From: an uncultured Saprospiraceae bacterium
GTDB lineage: Bacteria > Bacteroidota > Bacteroidia > Chitinophagales > Saprospiraceae
DNA length: 41,851 bases
Direction of reading: 5' to 3'
Assembly (NCBI GenBank): GCA_938028705.1
Contig: CALIZI010000207.1
Coordinates: 1-41,851 of the forward strand
Shown: piece after piece, positions 1-7,788 of the stretch
Position numbering within the stretch: position 1 is the stretch's first letter
Layout: every line of letters begins with the position of its first letter
Program-made: the position numbers and the translations under genes
Notes under the pieces: generated by a model
What the model saw: the letters and a program-made list of their open reading frames with translations, nothing else
Told to the model about the DNA's origin: nothing
The model's database searches: none

Positions 1-68
1 CAACCTGTGCGATTAAAATAAGTTGAGACTTGCAAATCGACTTTTTGCGATAAAGGTACCTTAGTACC

Positions 69-199
69 GACCCTGTTTGTAGCAAAATAATCCCCAAAAT
101 CTCCTAAACTCCATAGGAGCGGCACTGTTTGTACATTTAACGGTGTCGGTGCTACGCACCTTGATAGGTTTTGCTTGGGTTTTTACTACAAACAGGGTC
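69..199. repeat. Inverted-repeat element in a gene-free stretch
   Basis: Arms at 69-82 and 186-199 are 14-base perfect inverted repeats (GACCCTGTTTGTAG and its complement). A smaller palindrome, GGTGC-TAC-GCACC, lies between them near 148-160. The whole stretch 1-498 has no convincing gene; a 64-codon minus-strand frame here runs straight through both arms and is probably noise. I read it as a MITE-like or REP-like intergenic element. No transposase is visible nearby. Confidence 0.6.
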
Positions 200-381
200 G
201 ATGCTAAGGCATCTTGAACGGCATAAAGCGGAATTTCATCGCCCACTATTTTCATCGCACAGGTCGGCTAAAGTCGTCGGTACGAGGCATTTTGCTCTAA
301 TTGTTATTTTTTAATTTTGTTTTTAGCGAAACGTGAATAATTATGAAAAAAACGTTCAAACTATTTGGTAAAGCCCACAAA

Positions 382-404
382 ATTGAGTAATTTTGTTACT
401 CAAT
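382..404. other. Perfect hairpin in the gene-free stretch
   Basis: ATTGAGTAA (382-390) and TTACTCAAT (396-404) form a perfect 9-bp stem with a 5-nt loop. It lies about 95 bases before the first gene and 40 bases before a terminator-like hairpin. It could be an operator or part of an intergenic repeat; nothing in the sequence decides between these. Confidence 0.4.
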
Positions 405-444
405 CTCTTATGAGGTTGTCCATAAGTATAAAAGTTAATTAAGG

Positions 445-480
445 AAAAGGGGTAGCATCATGTTACCCTTTTTCTTTTTA
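445..480 (+). terminator. Rho-independent-type terminator
   Basis: The stem AAAAGGGGTA (445-454) pairs with TTACCCTTTT (463-472 plus neighbours, with one G-U pair) around a short loop and is followed by a T-rich run to 480. Its orientation would end + strand transcription entering from outside the window and separate it from the gene at 499. Bacteroidota use such terminators less consistently than Firmicutes, so confidence is moderate. Confidence 0.5.
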
Positions 481-498
481 TCAGTCTAATTTGACGTT

Positions 499-1044
499 AT
501 GTTAGACACACTCATTTCATCCAAAACTCGCATAAAATTACTACTCAAATTCTTTTTGAATAGCAACACAACAACGTATCTTCGCAACTTGGAAAGCGAG
601 TTTGGAGAGTCGTCTAATGCTATCCGCTTGGAACTCAATAAGTTTGAGCAAGCCGGCATGTTGACCTCTAAGATGAAAGGCAACAAAAAAATGTTTACGG
701 CAAATACCCGACACCCGCTTTTCAATGATGTCCACAACATTCTCCTCAAATATGTAGGGATAGATAGGATTTTGGAAGACATCATTGAACGACTTGGAGA
801 AGTTCGTGAAGTCTATCTCACAGGCTCCTTCTCCAGAGGCTTGGATACCGGCGTAATTGACCTGATTATTATCGGAAATATTGACAAAATATATTTAATC
901 AAACTGGTCGAAAAATCAGAACAACTCATCAAGCGAAAAATTCGCTATTTGGTCTATAACGAGGAAGAATTTAAAACCGTTGACTTCTCGCGACACCAAC
1001 CCGAACCCTTATTGATTTGGAACCAAGAAATGCAGTATAGTTAA
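499..1044 (+). CDS. Winged-helix / minimal nucleotidyltransferase-like regulator
   Basis: 181 residues. The N-terminal 70 residues read as an ArsR-like winged helix (a conserved helix around residues 25-60 with ESEFGESSNAIRLELNKFE). The C-terminal half carries a nucleotidyltransferase-like GSFSRG motif followed by VIDLIIIG. A normal Pol-beta fold NTase has GSxxxG...DxD; here the second acidic residue is replaced by isoleucine, so catalysis is doubtful and the domain may only bind nucleotide. Two-domain proteins of this type are common at the head of Bacteroidota polysaccharide loci. It is followed after 97 bases by the epimerase gene, so a regulatory role for the sugar locus is plausible but inferred. 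The start ATG is 19 bases after the terminator's T-run. Confidence 0.7.
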   Translation: MLDTLISSKTRIKLLLKFFLNSNTTTYLRNLESEFGESSNAIRLELNKFEQAGMLTSKMKGNKKMFTANTRHPLFNDVHNILLKYVGIDRILEDIIERLGEVREVYLTGSFSRGLDTGVIDLIIIGNIDKIYLIKLVEKSEQLIKRKIRYLVYNEEEFKTVDFSRHQPEPLLIWNQEMQYS

Positions 1045-1138
1045 TAGTTGATGGTTCATAGTTCATAGATGAACGTGAATTATATTTTTTCGCGTTTAAC
1101 TATGAACTATGAACTATGAGCTATGAACTAAACAACTA
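1039..1138. repeat. Spacer-filling inverted repeat (GTTCATA type)
   Basis: The left arm begins within the last codons of the upstream gene (stop at 1042-1044). GTTCATAGTTCATAG at 1054-1068 is perfectly complementary to 1100-1114. The right arm continues as a degenerate array of CTATGAA words to 1138, three bases before the next ATG. The element fills the whole gap between the genes. It belongs to the gene-end repeat pattern described in the findings. Confidence 0.75.
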
Positions 1139-1141
1139 AAA

Positions 1142-2122
1142 ATGAATAAGTACAGAATACTCGTAACAGGCGGTGCCGGTTTTATCGGCTCCAATCTCGT
1201 AGAAACGTTATTAAAACATCCACAAGTTAGTTTCGTCAGAGTTTTAGACAACCTTTCTAATGGACATCGCAGAAACATTGAGGACTTTCTTGACAATCCC
1301 CGATTTGAATTTATAGAAGGTGACATCCGCGATTACAGCACTTGCATACAGGCATGTAAAGGCATTGACCGCATCTCTCACCAAGCGGCACTCGGCTCAG
1401 TACCACGTTCTATCAAAGCACCTTTGACCACCAATGCAGTTAATATAGGTGGTACGCTCAATATTTTTACCGCAGCCAAAGACTCCGATATAAAACGGGT
1501 CGTATATGCCTGTTCTTCATCCACTTATGGCGATAGTCCGGCATTGCCCAAGCGCGAGGATGTTATTGGTAACCCAATTTCGCCTTATGCTGTTTCCAAA
1601 TTGGTCAACGAACTCTATGCCAGTGTTTATGCCAAATTATATGATATAAATTTCGTTGGATTACGCTACTTCAATGTATTTGGACCAAAACAAGACCCCA
1701 ACGGCGCTTATGCCGCCGTCATACCGCTTTTTGTGAAAGCTATTATGGAAAATAAGCCCCCCACCATCAATGGCGATGGACTCCAAAGTCGTGATTTTAC
1801 CTTTGTAGCCAATGCCGTACAAGCCAATATCAAAGGTTTATTTACAGAAAAAGAAGATGCACTAAACGAAGTTTATAATATTGCTGTTGGCGAACGTATT
1901 ACCATTTTGGATTTATTTGAAAATTTAAAAGAAGTTGCCGGCTCTTACCTTGAACCCAACTTCGGACCAGACCGCGTAGGAGATGTCAAACACAGCCTTG
2001 CTGATATTTCTAAAGCCAAAAACTATCTCGGTTATGATCCGGAAATAACTGTACGTGAAGGACTTCGCATAGCCTACGAATGGTATATGGAAAATCAGCA
2101 AATTTATAATTTGGCACTATAG
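1142..2122 (+). CDS. UDP-GlcNAc C4-epimerase-like SDR (WbpP/TviC type)
   Basis: 326 residues, an extended short-chain dehydrogenase. The NAD-binding glycine motif GGAGFIGSN is at residues 10-18, the SSSTYGD segment supplies the catalytic Ser/Thr region, and YAVSK is the Tyr-x-x-x-Lys pair. The stretch RYFNVFGPKQDPNGAYAAVIP is typical of the WbpP/TviC group that interconverts UDP-GlcNAc and UDP-GalNAc (or the uronic acids). It acts in the cytoplasm and would supply UDP-HexNAc either as precursor for the NeuC/NeuB genes downstream or as a glycan building block. Full length for the family. Substrate is not decidable from sequence alone; the SDR/epimerase call is firm. The stop codon overlaps the first base of the next repeat element. 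Confidence 0.85.
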   Translation: MNKYRILVTGGAGFIGSNLVETLLKHPQVSFVRVLDNLSNGHRRNIEDFLDNPRFEFIEGDIRDYSTCIQACKGIDRISHQAALGSVPRSIKAPLTTNAVNIGGTLNIFTAAKDSDIKRVVYACSSSTYGDSPALPKREDVIGNPISPYAVSKLVNELYASVYAKLYDINFVGLRYFNVFGPKQDPNGAYAAVIPLFVKAIMENKPPTINGDGLQSRDFTFVANAVQANIKGLFTEKEDALNEVYNIAVGERITILDLFENLKEVAGSYLEPNFGPDRVGDVKHSLADISKAKNYLGYDPEITVREGLRIAYEWYMENQQIYNLAL

Positions 2123-2231
2123 TACAGGCGGTTTTAACCGCCATGTCAGTGTTTCTTTTGCATCAAATTTCTCAAAAAAAGTAAAATAAAAATTCAATTC
2201 AAACTCACATGGCGATTAAAATCGCCTGTAC
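2122..2231. repeat. Gene-end inverted repeat with palindromic arms (GTACAGGCG type)
   Basis: The 25-base arms at 2122-2146 and 2207-2231 match at 23 of 25 positions when one is inverted. Each arm contains its own palindrome (GGCGGTTTTAACCGCC left, GGCGATTAAAATCGCC right). The two mismatches between arms are at paired positions of the inner palindrome (G-C changed to A-T), so both inner hairpins stay intact. The left arm starts on the last base of the TAG stop codon; the right arm ends three bases before the next ATG. The same family recurs at 41114-41257. Confidence 0.85.
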
Positions 2232-2234
2232 GAT

Positions 2235-3242
2235 ATGAGAAAACCTACCTTTATCATCGCAGAAATCGGGCAAGCCCATGATGGTAGTTTAGGAATTTTA
2301 CATTCCTACATAGATGCTGTCGCTAAGACGGGTGTAGATGCCATTAAATTTCAAACGCACATCGCAGAAGCGGAAAGTTCCATTCACGAACCATTTCGTG
2401 TCAACTTCAGCTATGAGGATAAAACCCGTTACGATTATTGGGATAGAATGGGTTTTACAGAAGAGCAATGGGTAGGTATCAAAAAGCACTGTGACGAAGT
2501 GGGCTTGGAATTTATATCGTCGCCCTTCTCGCAAGCAGCGGTGGATTTATTGGAGCGATTGGGCGTAAAACGCTATAAAATAGGTTCGGGCGAAGTGACG
2601 AATTTTTTGATGTTAGAAAAAATTGCACGTACCGGAAAGCCGATAATTTTATCGTCCGGCATGAGTTCGTTTGCGGAATTGGATGAGGCGGTAGAGTTCG
2701 TGCAATCCTTTGGAAATGAATTGTCAGTATTGCAATGCACCACGAGTTACCCTACGCCGCCGGAGCGTGTCGGCTTGAATGTCATCCCTGAACTAAAAGA
2801 ACGCTACAACATACCCGTAGGACTTTCCGAACATACATCCAATATTTATGCAGGCATAGCAGCCGTTGCGATGGGGGCAGAATTACTGGAATTTCACGTA
2901 GTATTTCATAAGCAAATATTCGGACCGGATGCTACCTCTTCGCTCACACTCGAACAGACTACACAACTCGTAGAAGGTGTCCGCCAAGTAGAAGCTTCCC
3001 TATTCAATCCGGTAGATAAATCTGATAATTCGCAATACACGGATTTGAAGAAAATATTTGAAAAATCATTAGCGATAAATAAAGACCTCTCAAGTGGACA
3101 TACGATTACATTTGATGATTTGGAAGCGAAAAAACCGGCAGGTTACGGTATTGCTGCATCCAAATTTAGAACAGTAATTGGAAAAGAATTGAAAGCAGAT
3201 TTGAAAAAGTGGGATTTTTTGAATGAAGAACATTTAACATAA
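2235..3242 (+). CDS. neuB: NeuB-family nonulosonate synthase with SAF domain
   Basis: 335 residues. NeuB-family enzymes condense phosphoenolpyruvate with a six-carbon amino sugar (ManNAc-type) to give a nine-carbon nonulosonic acid. Visible marks are IAEIGQAHDG at the start, KFQTH, KIGSGE, SSGM, QCTTSYP, VGLSEHT and a C-terminal antifreeze-like SAF domain from about residue 275 (KPAGYGIAASKF). The usual E-K-H-F metal-binding segment reads EFHVVFHKQ: the glutamate and histidine are kept, the lysine is phenylalanine. Neighbours NeuC and a CMP-sugar synthetase suggest the sialate/legionaminate branch. A second, more distant synthase lies at 24149. The exact sugar product cannot be told from sequence. 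It is followed after two bases by the methyltransferase gene. Confidence 0.88.
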   Translation: MRKPTFIIAEIGQAHDGSLGILHSYIDAVAKTGVDAIKFQTHIAEAESSIHEPFRVNFSYEDKTRYDYWDRMGFTEEQWVGIKKHCDEVGLEFISSPFSQAAVDLLERLGVKRYKIGSGEVTNFLMLEKIARTGKPIILSSGMSSFAELDEAVEFVQSFGNELSVLQCTTSYPTPPERVGLNVIPELKERYNIPVGLSEHTSNIYAGIAAVAMGAELLEFHVVFHKQIFGPDATSSLTLEQTTQLVEGVRQVEASLFNPVDKSDNSQYTDLKKIFEKSLAINKDLSSGHTITFDDLEAKKPAGYGIAASKFRTVIGKELKADLKKWDFLNEEHLT

Positions 3243-3244
3243 AA

Positions 3245-3781
3245 ATGCTTGACTTTTACTCCATTTTTAAACCCGCTAAATCGGAAAGCCGATGGTGGAA
3301 TCTACTTAAAACAGGATTACAAACTTCGGTATTTTGGCTCGTTTTTCTTTATCTCATACCAATGGGATTAAGACATATAGAGACATTATTAAAAATAACG
3401 ACATTCCAGCCTATCAATCAACTTGGTTGGCTAATGTTTATCATGTTTAGTCTATTGGGTTTGTGGAGTGGATATACAATGAGTTGGGATGGAAAAGGTA
3501 CGCCATTGCCCATTGATTGCCCTAACGATTTGGTTGTCAGTGGTCCCTATCGTTTCTTGAGAAATCCAATGGCTACTGCCGGAATAAGTCAAGGTATTTG
3601 TATTGGACTAATTATGGGCTCATATCTGATTATAGTTTACTCACTCTCAGGTGCAGCTATCTGGCATTATTTGGTACGCCCTTCCGAAGAAATTGACCTC
3701 AAAGAAAGATTTGGAGAAAAATATCGAATCTACAAAAAGAACACAAGATGCTGGATACCAAAATTTAATAAATTAAAATGA
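3245..3781 (+). CDS. ICMT/PEMT-like integral membrane methyltransferase
   Basis: 178 residues with about four hydrophobic segments (near 27-48, 62-80, 120-145). The SAM-binding region typical of the isoprenylcysteine/phospholipid methyltransferase superfamily is seen as GPYRFLRNPM (about 115-124) and the C-terminal EEIDLKERFGEKYRIYKK. It starts two bases after the NeuB gene, so it is probably translated from the same transcript. Members of this superfamily methylate lipids, small thiols or prenylated substrates; a glycan-related substrate is only suggested by context. Confidence 0.72.
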   Translation: MLDFYSIFKPAKSESRWWNLLKTGLQTSVFWLVFLYLIPMGLRHIETLLKITTFQPINQLGWLMFIMFSLLGLWSGYTMSWDGKGTPLPIDCPNDLVVSGPYRFLRNPMATAGISQGICIGLIMGSYLIIVYSLSGAAIWHYLVRPSEEIDLKERFGEKYRIYKKNTRCWIPKFNKLK

Positions 3782-3818
3782 AACACAGGCAGACTGTGTT
3801 GAGGTTTCGAAAACCAAT

Positions 3819-4976
3819 ATGTCAAAGAGAAAAATATGCGTAGTCGTCACCGCACGACCAAGTTACAGTAGGATAAAAACCGCCCTTAGAGGTATTGACA
3901 ATCACCCGGATTTAGAACTCCAATTGGTGGTCGCAGCATCGGCATTATTGTCGCGTTATGGTACGGCGGTGAATTATATGGAAAAGGACGGTTTCACAAT
4001 CCGTGCGAAGGTATTCAACGTACTCGAAGGCGAAAACCTGACCGCAATGGCAAAGACCACCGGCTTAGGCATCCTTGAACTCGCCTCTGTCTTTGAACGC
4101 CTCCAACCGGACGCTGTAGTAACGGTAGCCGACCGTTTTGAAACTATGTCAACTGCAATCGCAGCATCGTACATGAACATTCCCTTAATACACGTACAAG
4201 GTGGCGAAGTAACGGGAAATATTGATGAAAAAGTGCGTCATGCCATCACAAAACTATCTGATTTACACTTAGTTGCGTCAGATAAAGCAGCAGAGCGTGT
4301 CATCAAAATGGGCGAAATTCCCGAAAAGGTACATATGACAGGTTGCCCTTCGATTGACTTGGCAGATGAGGTTTTGCAAGACTACGCTTTGGATTTTGAC
4401 CCGATGGAACGCTACGGCGGAGTGGGTGCAAATATGGAAGGCAAAAGCCAATACATTGTCGTCATGCAGCACCCCGTCACGACAGAATATAAAGAGGCAC
4501 GGCATCATGTAGAAGAAACGCTTTTTGCGATTCAAGAACTCAATTTACCAACTTTTTGGTTTTGGCCCAACGTAGATGCCGGCTCGGATGGTACGTCAAA
4601 AGGTATCCGCGCTTTCCGCGAAAAATACGACATCCCAAACATCCATTTTTTCAAAAATATGGAGCCAACGGATTTCCTCAAATTATTAAAAAACAGCCAA
4701 TGTTTGATTGGCAATTCGAGTGTAGGCATCCGCGAATGTGCTTATCTTGGCGTTCCGGTGGTCAATATCGGTTCTCGCCAAAATAAGCGTGAGCGCGGCA
4801 GAAATGTATTGGATGTCAATTACGATAGAAAAAACATTATCGCTGCCATTCAACAACACCTCAAAAACGGACATTATGCCCCCGATAAAATTTACGGCGA
4901 CGGAAAATCAGGCGCACGCATGGCAGATGTTATCGCCACTGCACCCTTAGAATTTCATAAGGTCTTAAATTATTAA
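3819..4976 (+). CDS. neuC: NeuC-type hydrolysing UDP-GlcNAc 2-epimerase
   Basis: 385 residues, the usual length. The WecB/NeuC GT-B fold is recognisable from TARPSYSRIK at the N-terminus, VTVADRFETM, IHVQGGEVTGNIDE, the MTGCPSIDLA motif, VMQHPVT and the C-terminal GNSSVGIRECAYLGVPVVNIGSRQ. NeuC-type enzymes convert UDP-HexNAc to a free ManNAc-type sugar plus UDP, the substrate for NeuB. The DRFE segment and GGExTGxIDE motif favour NeuC/LegG over the non-hydrolysing WecB. With the NeuB and CMP-synthetase genes it gives a minimal UDP-HexNAc to CMP-nonulosonate route. Whether the sugar is sialic or legionaminic acid is open. Confidence 0.87.
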   Translation: MSKRKICVVVTARPSYSRIKTALRGIDNHPDLELQLVVAASALLSRYGTAVNYMEKDGFTIRAKVFNVLEGENLTAMAKTTGLGILELASVFERLQPDAVVTVADRFETMSTAIAASYMNIPLIHVQGGEVTGNIDEKVRHAITKLSDLHLVASDKAAERVIKMGEIPEKVHMTGCPSIDLADEVLQDYALDFDPMERYGGVGANMEGKSQYIVVMQHPVTTEYKEARHHVEETLFAIQELNLPTFWFWPNVDAGSDGTSKGIRAFREKYDIPNIHFFKNMEPTDFLKLLKNSQCLIGNSSVGIRECAYLGVPVVNIGSRQNKRERGRNVLDVNYDRKNIIAAIQQHLKNGHYAPDKIYGDGKSGARMADVIATAPLEFHKVLNY

Positions 4977-4979
4977 ATA

Positions 4980-5217
4980 ATGGTTAATGGTCAACGGTTA
5001 ATGATTAATAAATAATTTTTCGCGTAGCGAAAAAAAGGGTTCTTTGACATTTTTTGCAAATAGTGTATCATACAGAGGTCGCAGAGAATTGATTATCAGC
5101 ACTCTGCGTTCTCTGCGAACTCTGCGTGAAAAGAGCGTTTTATTGAATTTGCAAAAATTGTCAAAGAACCCAAAAAAGAAACTCATTAACCATTAACCAT
5201 TAACCGTTAACCATTAA
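4980..5217. repeat. Triple-nested inverted repeat filling the neuC-upxY gap
   Basis: Three layers are visible. Outer arms are degenerate GGTTAATG words at 4980-5003 and complementary CATTAACC words at 5184-5217, starting four bases after the stop and ending just before the ATG at 5219. A middle pair at 5037-5061 and 5147-5171 is 24/25 complementary. The centre (about 5068-5125) is built of GCAGAG/CTCTGC words and has a relative in opposite orientation at 10742-10826. A small perfect hairpin TTTTTCGC-GTA-GCGAAAAA sits at 5016-5034. Confidence 0.82.
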
Positions 5218-5218
5218 A

Positions 5219-5752
5219 ATGAATGTCACATACGAAAATCACCTTAGTACTACTGAAGCCCGTTGGTTTGCGATTTATACGGGATTCAGAAAGGAAAAGT
5301 ATGTGCAAGAGGAATTGAGGAAGAAAGGAGTGGAAACTTATGTACCGCTTATGACCCACACACGCCAATATGTGCGAAAGGTCAAAACGGTAGAGTTGCC
5401 ATTGATTAGTTGCTATGTTTTTGTAAAAATAACTAAACAGAAATATGTACCTGTTTTGGAGACAGAATATGTATATCGTTTTGTAAAATTCTCCAAAAAT
5501 CTGATTTCGATACCCGAAAAAGAAATGGAATTGATGCGTCAAGTTGTCGGCGAAAAATTGGTCATCAGTGCAAACCCTTACCGTTGGGAAGCCGGAGACG
5601 AAGTGGAAGTAGCAACGGGATCGCTGACGGGTTTGCGTGGCAAATTGGTCAAGAGAAATAACAAGCGAGAATTTTTAATACAGTTGGAGCATTTAGGCTA
5701 TTCACTCCAATTGAGTGTACCAACCCATTTATTGAGGAAAGTGGAAACGTGA
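5219..5752 (+). CDS. UpxY/NusG-family transcription antiterminator
   Basis: 177 residues. The NusG N-terminal domain is seen in WFAIYTGFRKEKYVQEEL and ISCYVFVKI, followed by a linker and a KOW-like C-terminal domain (GSLTGLRGKLVKRNNK, about residues 135-150). In Bacteroides, UpxY proteins ride RNA polymerase to stop premature termination in capsule operons; the same role here is inference. It normally heads its operon, so its place after neuC may mark an internal transcription start or a rearranged locus. The ATG follows the CATTAACC array of the spacer repeat with no Shine-Dalgarno sequence. Confidence 0.85.
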   Translation: MNVTYENHLSTTEARWFAIYTGFRKEKYVQEELRKKGVETYVPLMTHTRQYVRKVKTVELPLISCYVFVKITKQKYVPVLETEYVYRFVKFSKNLISIPEKEMELMRQVVGEKLVISANPYRWEAGDEVEVATGSLTGLRGKLVKRNNKREFLIQLEHLGYSLQLSVPTHLLRKVET

Positions 5753-5774
5753 TTATTTTTGACTTTAAATCACG
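5748..5774. other. Hairpin spanning the upxY stop codon
   Basis: CGTGATT (5748-5754) pairs with AATCACG (5768-5774); the TGA stop is inside the left arm. A second short stem GGGCTT (5781-5786)/AAGCCC (5810-5815) follows. A looser inverted pair built on TTTGATAGTTATTAATT lies at 5846-5863 and 5892-5906, so this spacer too is rich in inverted repeats although less regular than the others. Nothing else is seen in 5753-5959. Confidence 0.5.
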
Positions 5775-5959
5775 AATTTCGGGCTTTAAGTTGCGACTTA
5801 TTGTTGGCGAAGCCCTATAAAAAATGATAGTTAATGGTGATATTTGTTTGATAGTTATTAATTTTTTACCTTGCAGAAAATTATTTTAAATAATTAATAA
5901 TCAAATAATTACAGTAATCAAACTGTCGAAAATTATCAAACACAAAAAAGAGATATCCA

Positions 5960-6943
5960 GTGAGAGAAACATTAAAAATTTTAATCGCCGAACCGATGGA
6001 CTTCTCCCAGGAAGTCATCAACCGCTTACGCGAATACGCCCACGTGGACGTACATGCGGTCGAAGAGACAGACTTAGAACAGGTTTTGAATGAATACGAC
6101 GTGTTCTGGTTTCGCTTGGGTTGGAAAATTAATAGCGATGTGCTGAATGCTAACAGCCGCTGCCGAATACTGGCAACTCCTGTTACGGGGATTGATCATA
6201 TTGACGAAAATTTGTGTCGTGAATTGGGCGTAAAAATCGTTTGTTTGCGTGGCGAAAAAGAATTTTTAAGAGAAGTTCGTGCCACTGCCGAAATGACGCT
6301 GGCACTTGCTTTGGCGGTCATGCGACACCTGCCGGCAGCCGAACAATCGGTACGAAATGGCGTATGGGATAGAGACCTTTTTCGAGGTAATGAATTGCAT
6401 TTGAAAACGGCCGGTATCATCGGATTTGGACGACTTGGAGAAATCGTGGCAGATTTATTTCTGGCATTTGGTATGAAGGTACTGGCTTATGATATAAAGC
6501 CAAATTTATCTTATCCAAGCGTAGAATTTACCGCAAATATGGAAGATTTGATGCGTCAATCAGATGTTATTTCCATCCATGTGAATTATAATAAAAAAAC
6601 GCATCATATTATTGATGAAAATATTTTAAAACAATGTAAAAAAGGTGCATATTTGGTCAATACTTCCCGTGGAGGCATCGTAGATGAAGTCGCAATGTTG
6701 AAAGCATTGGAGCATGGTTGGTTGAAAGGCGCAGCATTGGATGTACTGCAAGGCGAACATGATATTAGCGAAAAACACCCTTTGATTCAATACGCCCAAG
6801 AACACAGAAACCTATTAATTGTACCTCATATTGGTGGCAATACGTATGAGTCTTTTGAGAAAACCGAACACTTTATTGCCGGAAAAATTATAGAAATTAT
6901 CTTGGCAAAAAGGCTACAAAACACCCCTGAAACCGTAGGGTAA
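5960..6943 (+). CDS. D-2-hydroxyacid dehydrogenase (NAD-dependent)
   Basis: 327 residues. The D-isomer 2-hydroxyacid dehydrogenase fold is shown by the Rossmann motif GFGRLGEIVADLF near residues 154-166, the NTSRGGIVDE segment with the catalytic arginine, and the PHIGGNT catalytic histidine near the C-terminus. It is closest in layout to PdxB/SerA-type enzymes but lacks the C-terminal ACT domain. The start is GTG at 5960; no ATG lies close by in frame. It sits between the antiterminator and the CMP-sugar synthetase, so it may act on a sugar acid or supply a precursor, but the substrate is unknown. Confidence 0.82.
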   Translation: MRETLKILIAEPMDFSQEVINRLREYAHVDVHAVEETDLEQVLNEYDVFWFRLGWKINSDVLNANSRCRILATPVTGIDHIDENLCRELGVKIVCLRGEKEFLREVRATAEMTLALALAVMRHLPAAEQSVRNGVWDRDLFRGNELHLKTAGIIGFGRLGEIVADLFLAFGMKVLAYDIKPNLSYPSVEFTANMEDLMRQSDVISIHVNYNKKTHHIIDENILKQCKKGAYLVNTSRGGIVDEVAMLKALEHGWLKGAALDVLQGEHDISEKHPLIQYAQEHRNLLIVPHIGGNTYESFEKTEHFIAGKIIEIILAKRLQNTPETVG

Positions 6944-6954
6944 TTTCTTGTGAG

Positions 6955-7042
6955 TTGATTGGTTGCCCCGTTAAATTAGTTTAATCAGATATAATTAAAA
7001 ATTTCGCTATGCGAAATTCGACTATCTGATTACCTAATCAAT
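6955..7042. repeat. Spacer inverted repeat with central TTTCGC hairpin
   Basis: TAATCAGATA (6982-6991) is perfectly complementary to 7023-7032. Outer arms continue with one-base slippage (TTGATTGGT at 6955-6963 against ACCTAATCAA at 7033-7042). The centre is a perfect 8-bp hairpin AATTTCGC-TAT-GCGAAATT at 7000-7018, like the one at 5016-5034. The element lies between the dehydrogenase stop and the CMP-sugar synthetase start. Confidence 0.7.
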
Positions 7043-7077
7043 TGACACACTAATTAACTAAACCACTACCCTTACTT

Positions 7078-7788
7078 ATGAAGATACTCGGCATCATACC
7101 CGCACGTGCAGGTTCGAAGCGCATTCGAGGAAAAAATATGAAATTATTGTGTGGCAAACCACTTACACAATATGCCATAGAATGTGCTTTATCAACCAAA
7201 TCACTAGACAGTATCGTTGTATCATCTGATGATACAATGGTTTTGGAACTTGCTACGCAATTCGAAAGTGTTATCCCACTTCGTCGCCCTGACAAATTAT
7301 CGACAGACACTTCCCCCGCTATTGAGTATGTAAAACACACTTTAGCATGGATGAAAAAAAACAAAGCGCAAACCTTTGATATTGTGGCGATTATACAACC
7401 TACGTCGCCACTTACATCACCTAAAGATATTGACACAACCATTCGATTATTATTAAATGACGATAAGGCAGATAGTGCGGTAAGCGTCATGCGGCTCAAT
7501 CAAATTACACACCCATTCAAACTAAAAACCATCGAAAATAACTGGCTAAAGCCATTTTTGAAAGAAGAAAAAATCATTTTTCAAGCCAATGAACTTCCCG
7601 ATGTTTATGCTCGAAATGGTGCAGTCTATGCTGCCCGTATGAGCAACATTGAAAAGGGGGTCATAGCGGGCGAAAAATGCCTTGCATACATCATGCCCGA
7701 AGAACGTTCCATAGACATCAACGAACCTATCGACCTTGACTTCGCAGAATTTTTATTACAAAGAAATAAAGTAGTCGATAGTCAATAG
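7078..7788 (+). CDS. neuA: CMP-nonulosonate synthetase (NeuA family)
   Basis: 236 residues. It activates a nonulosonic acid with CTP to give the CMP-sugar used by transferases. The N-terminal IIPARAGSKRIRGKN motif is the CTP-binding loop of the family; QPTSPLTSPKDID and the RNGAVYAAR segment near residue 180 are also typical, and SIDINEPIDLDFAEFLL closes the fold. It resembles NeuA/LegF more than the PseF at 29773, so with neuB and neuC it forms set A. The final codons (Val-Val-Asp-Ser-Gln) and the stop lie inside the left arm of the next repeat, so the C-terminus may have been reshaped by that element. Confidence 0.87.
   Translation: MKILGIIPARAGSKRIRGKNMKLLCGKPLTQYAIECALSTKSLDSIVVSSDDTMVLELATQFESVIPLRRPDKLSTDTSPAIEYVKHTLAWMKKNKAQTFDIVAIIQPTSPLTSPKDIDTTIRLLLNDDKADSAVSVMRLNQITHPFKLKTIENNWLKPFLKEEKIIFQANELPDVYARNGAVYAARMSNIEKGVIAGEKCLAYIMPEERSIDINEPIDLDFAEFLLQRNKVVDSQ

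Noticed and set aside
61-255. 64-codon minus-strand open frame
   Set aside because: It runs through both arms of an inverted repeat and has no family resemblance, operon neighbour or leader; best explained by repeat sequence.
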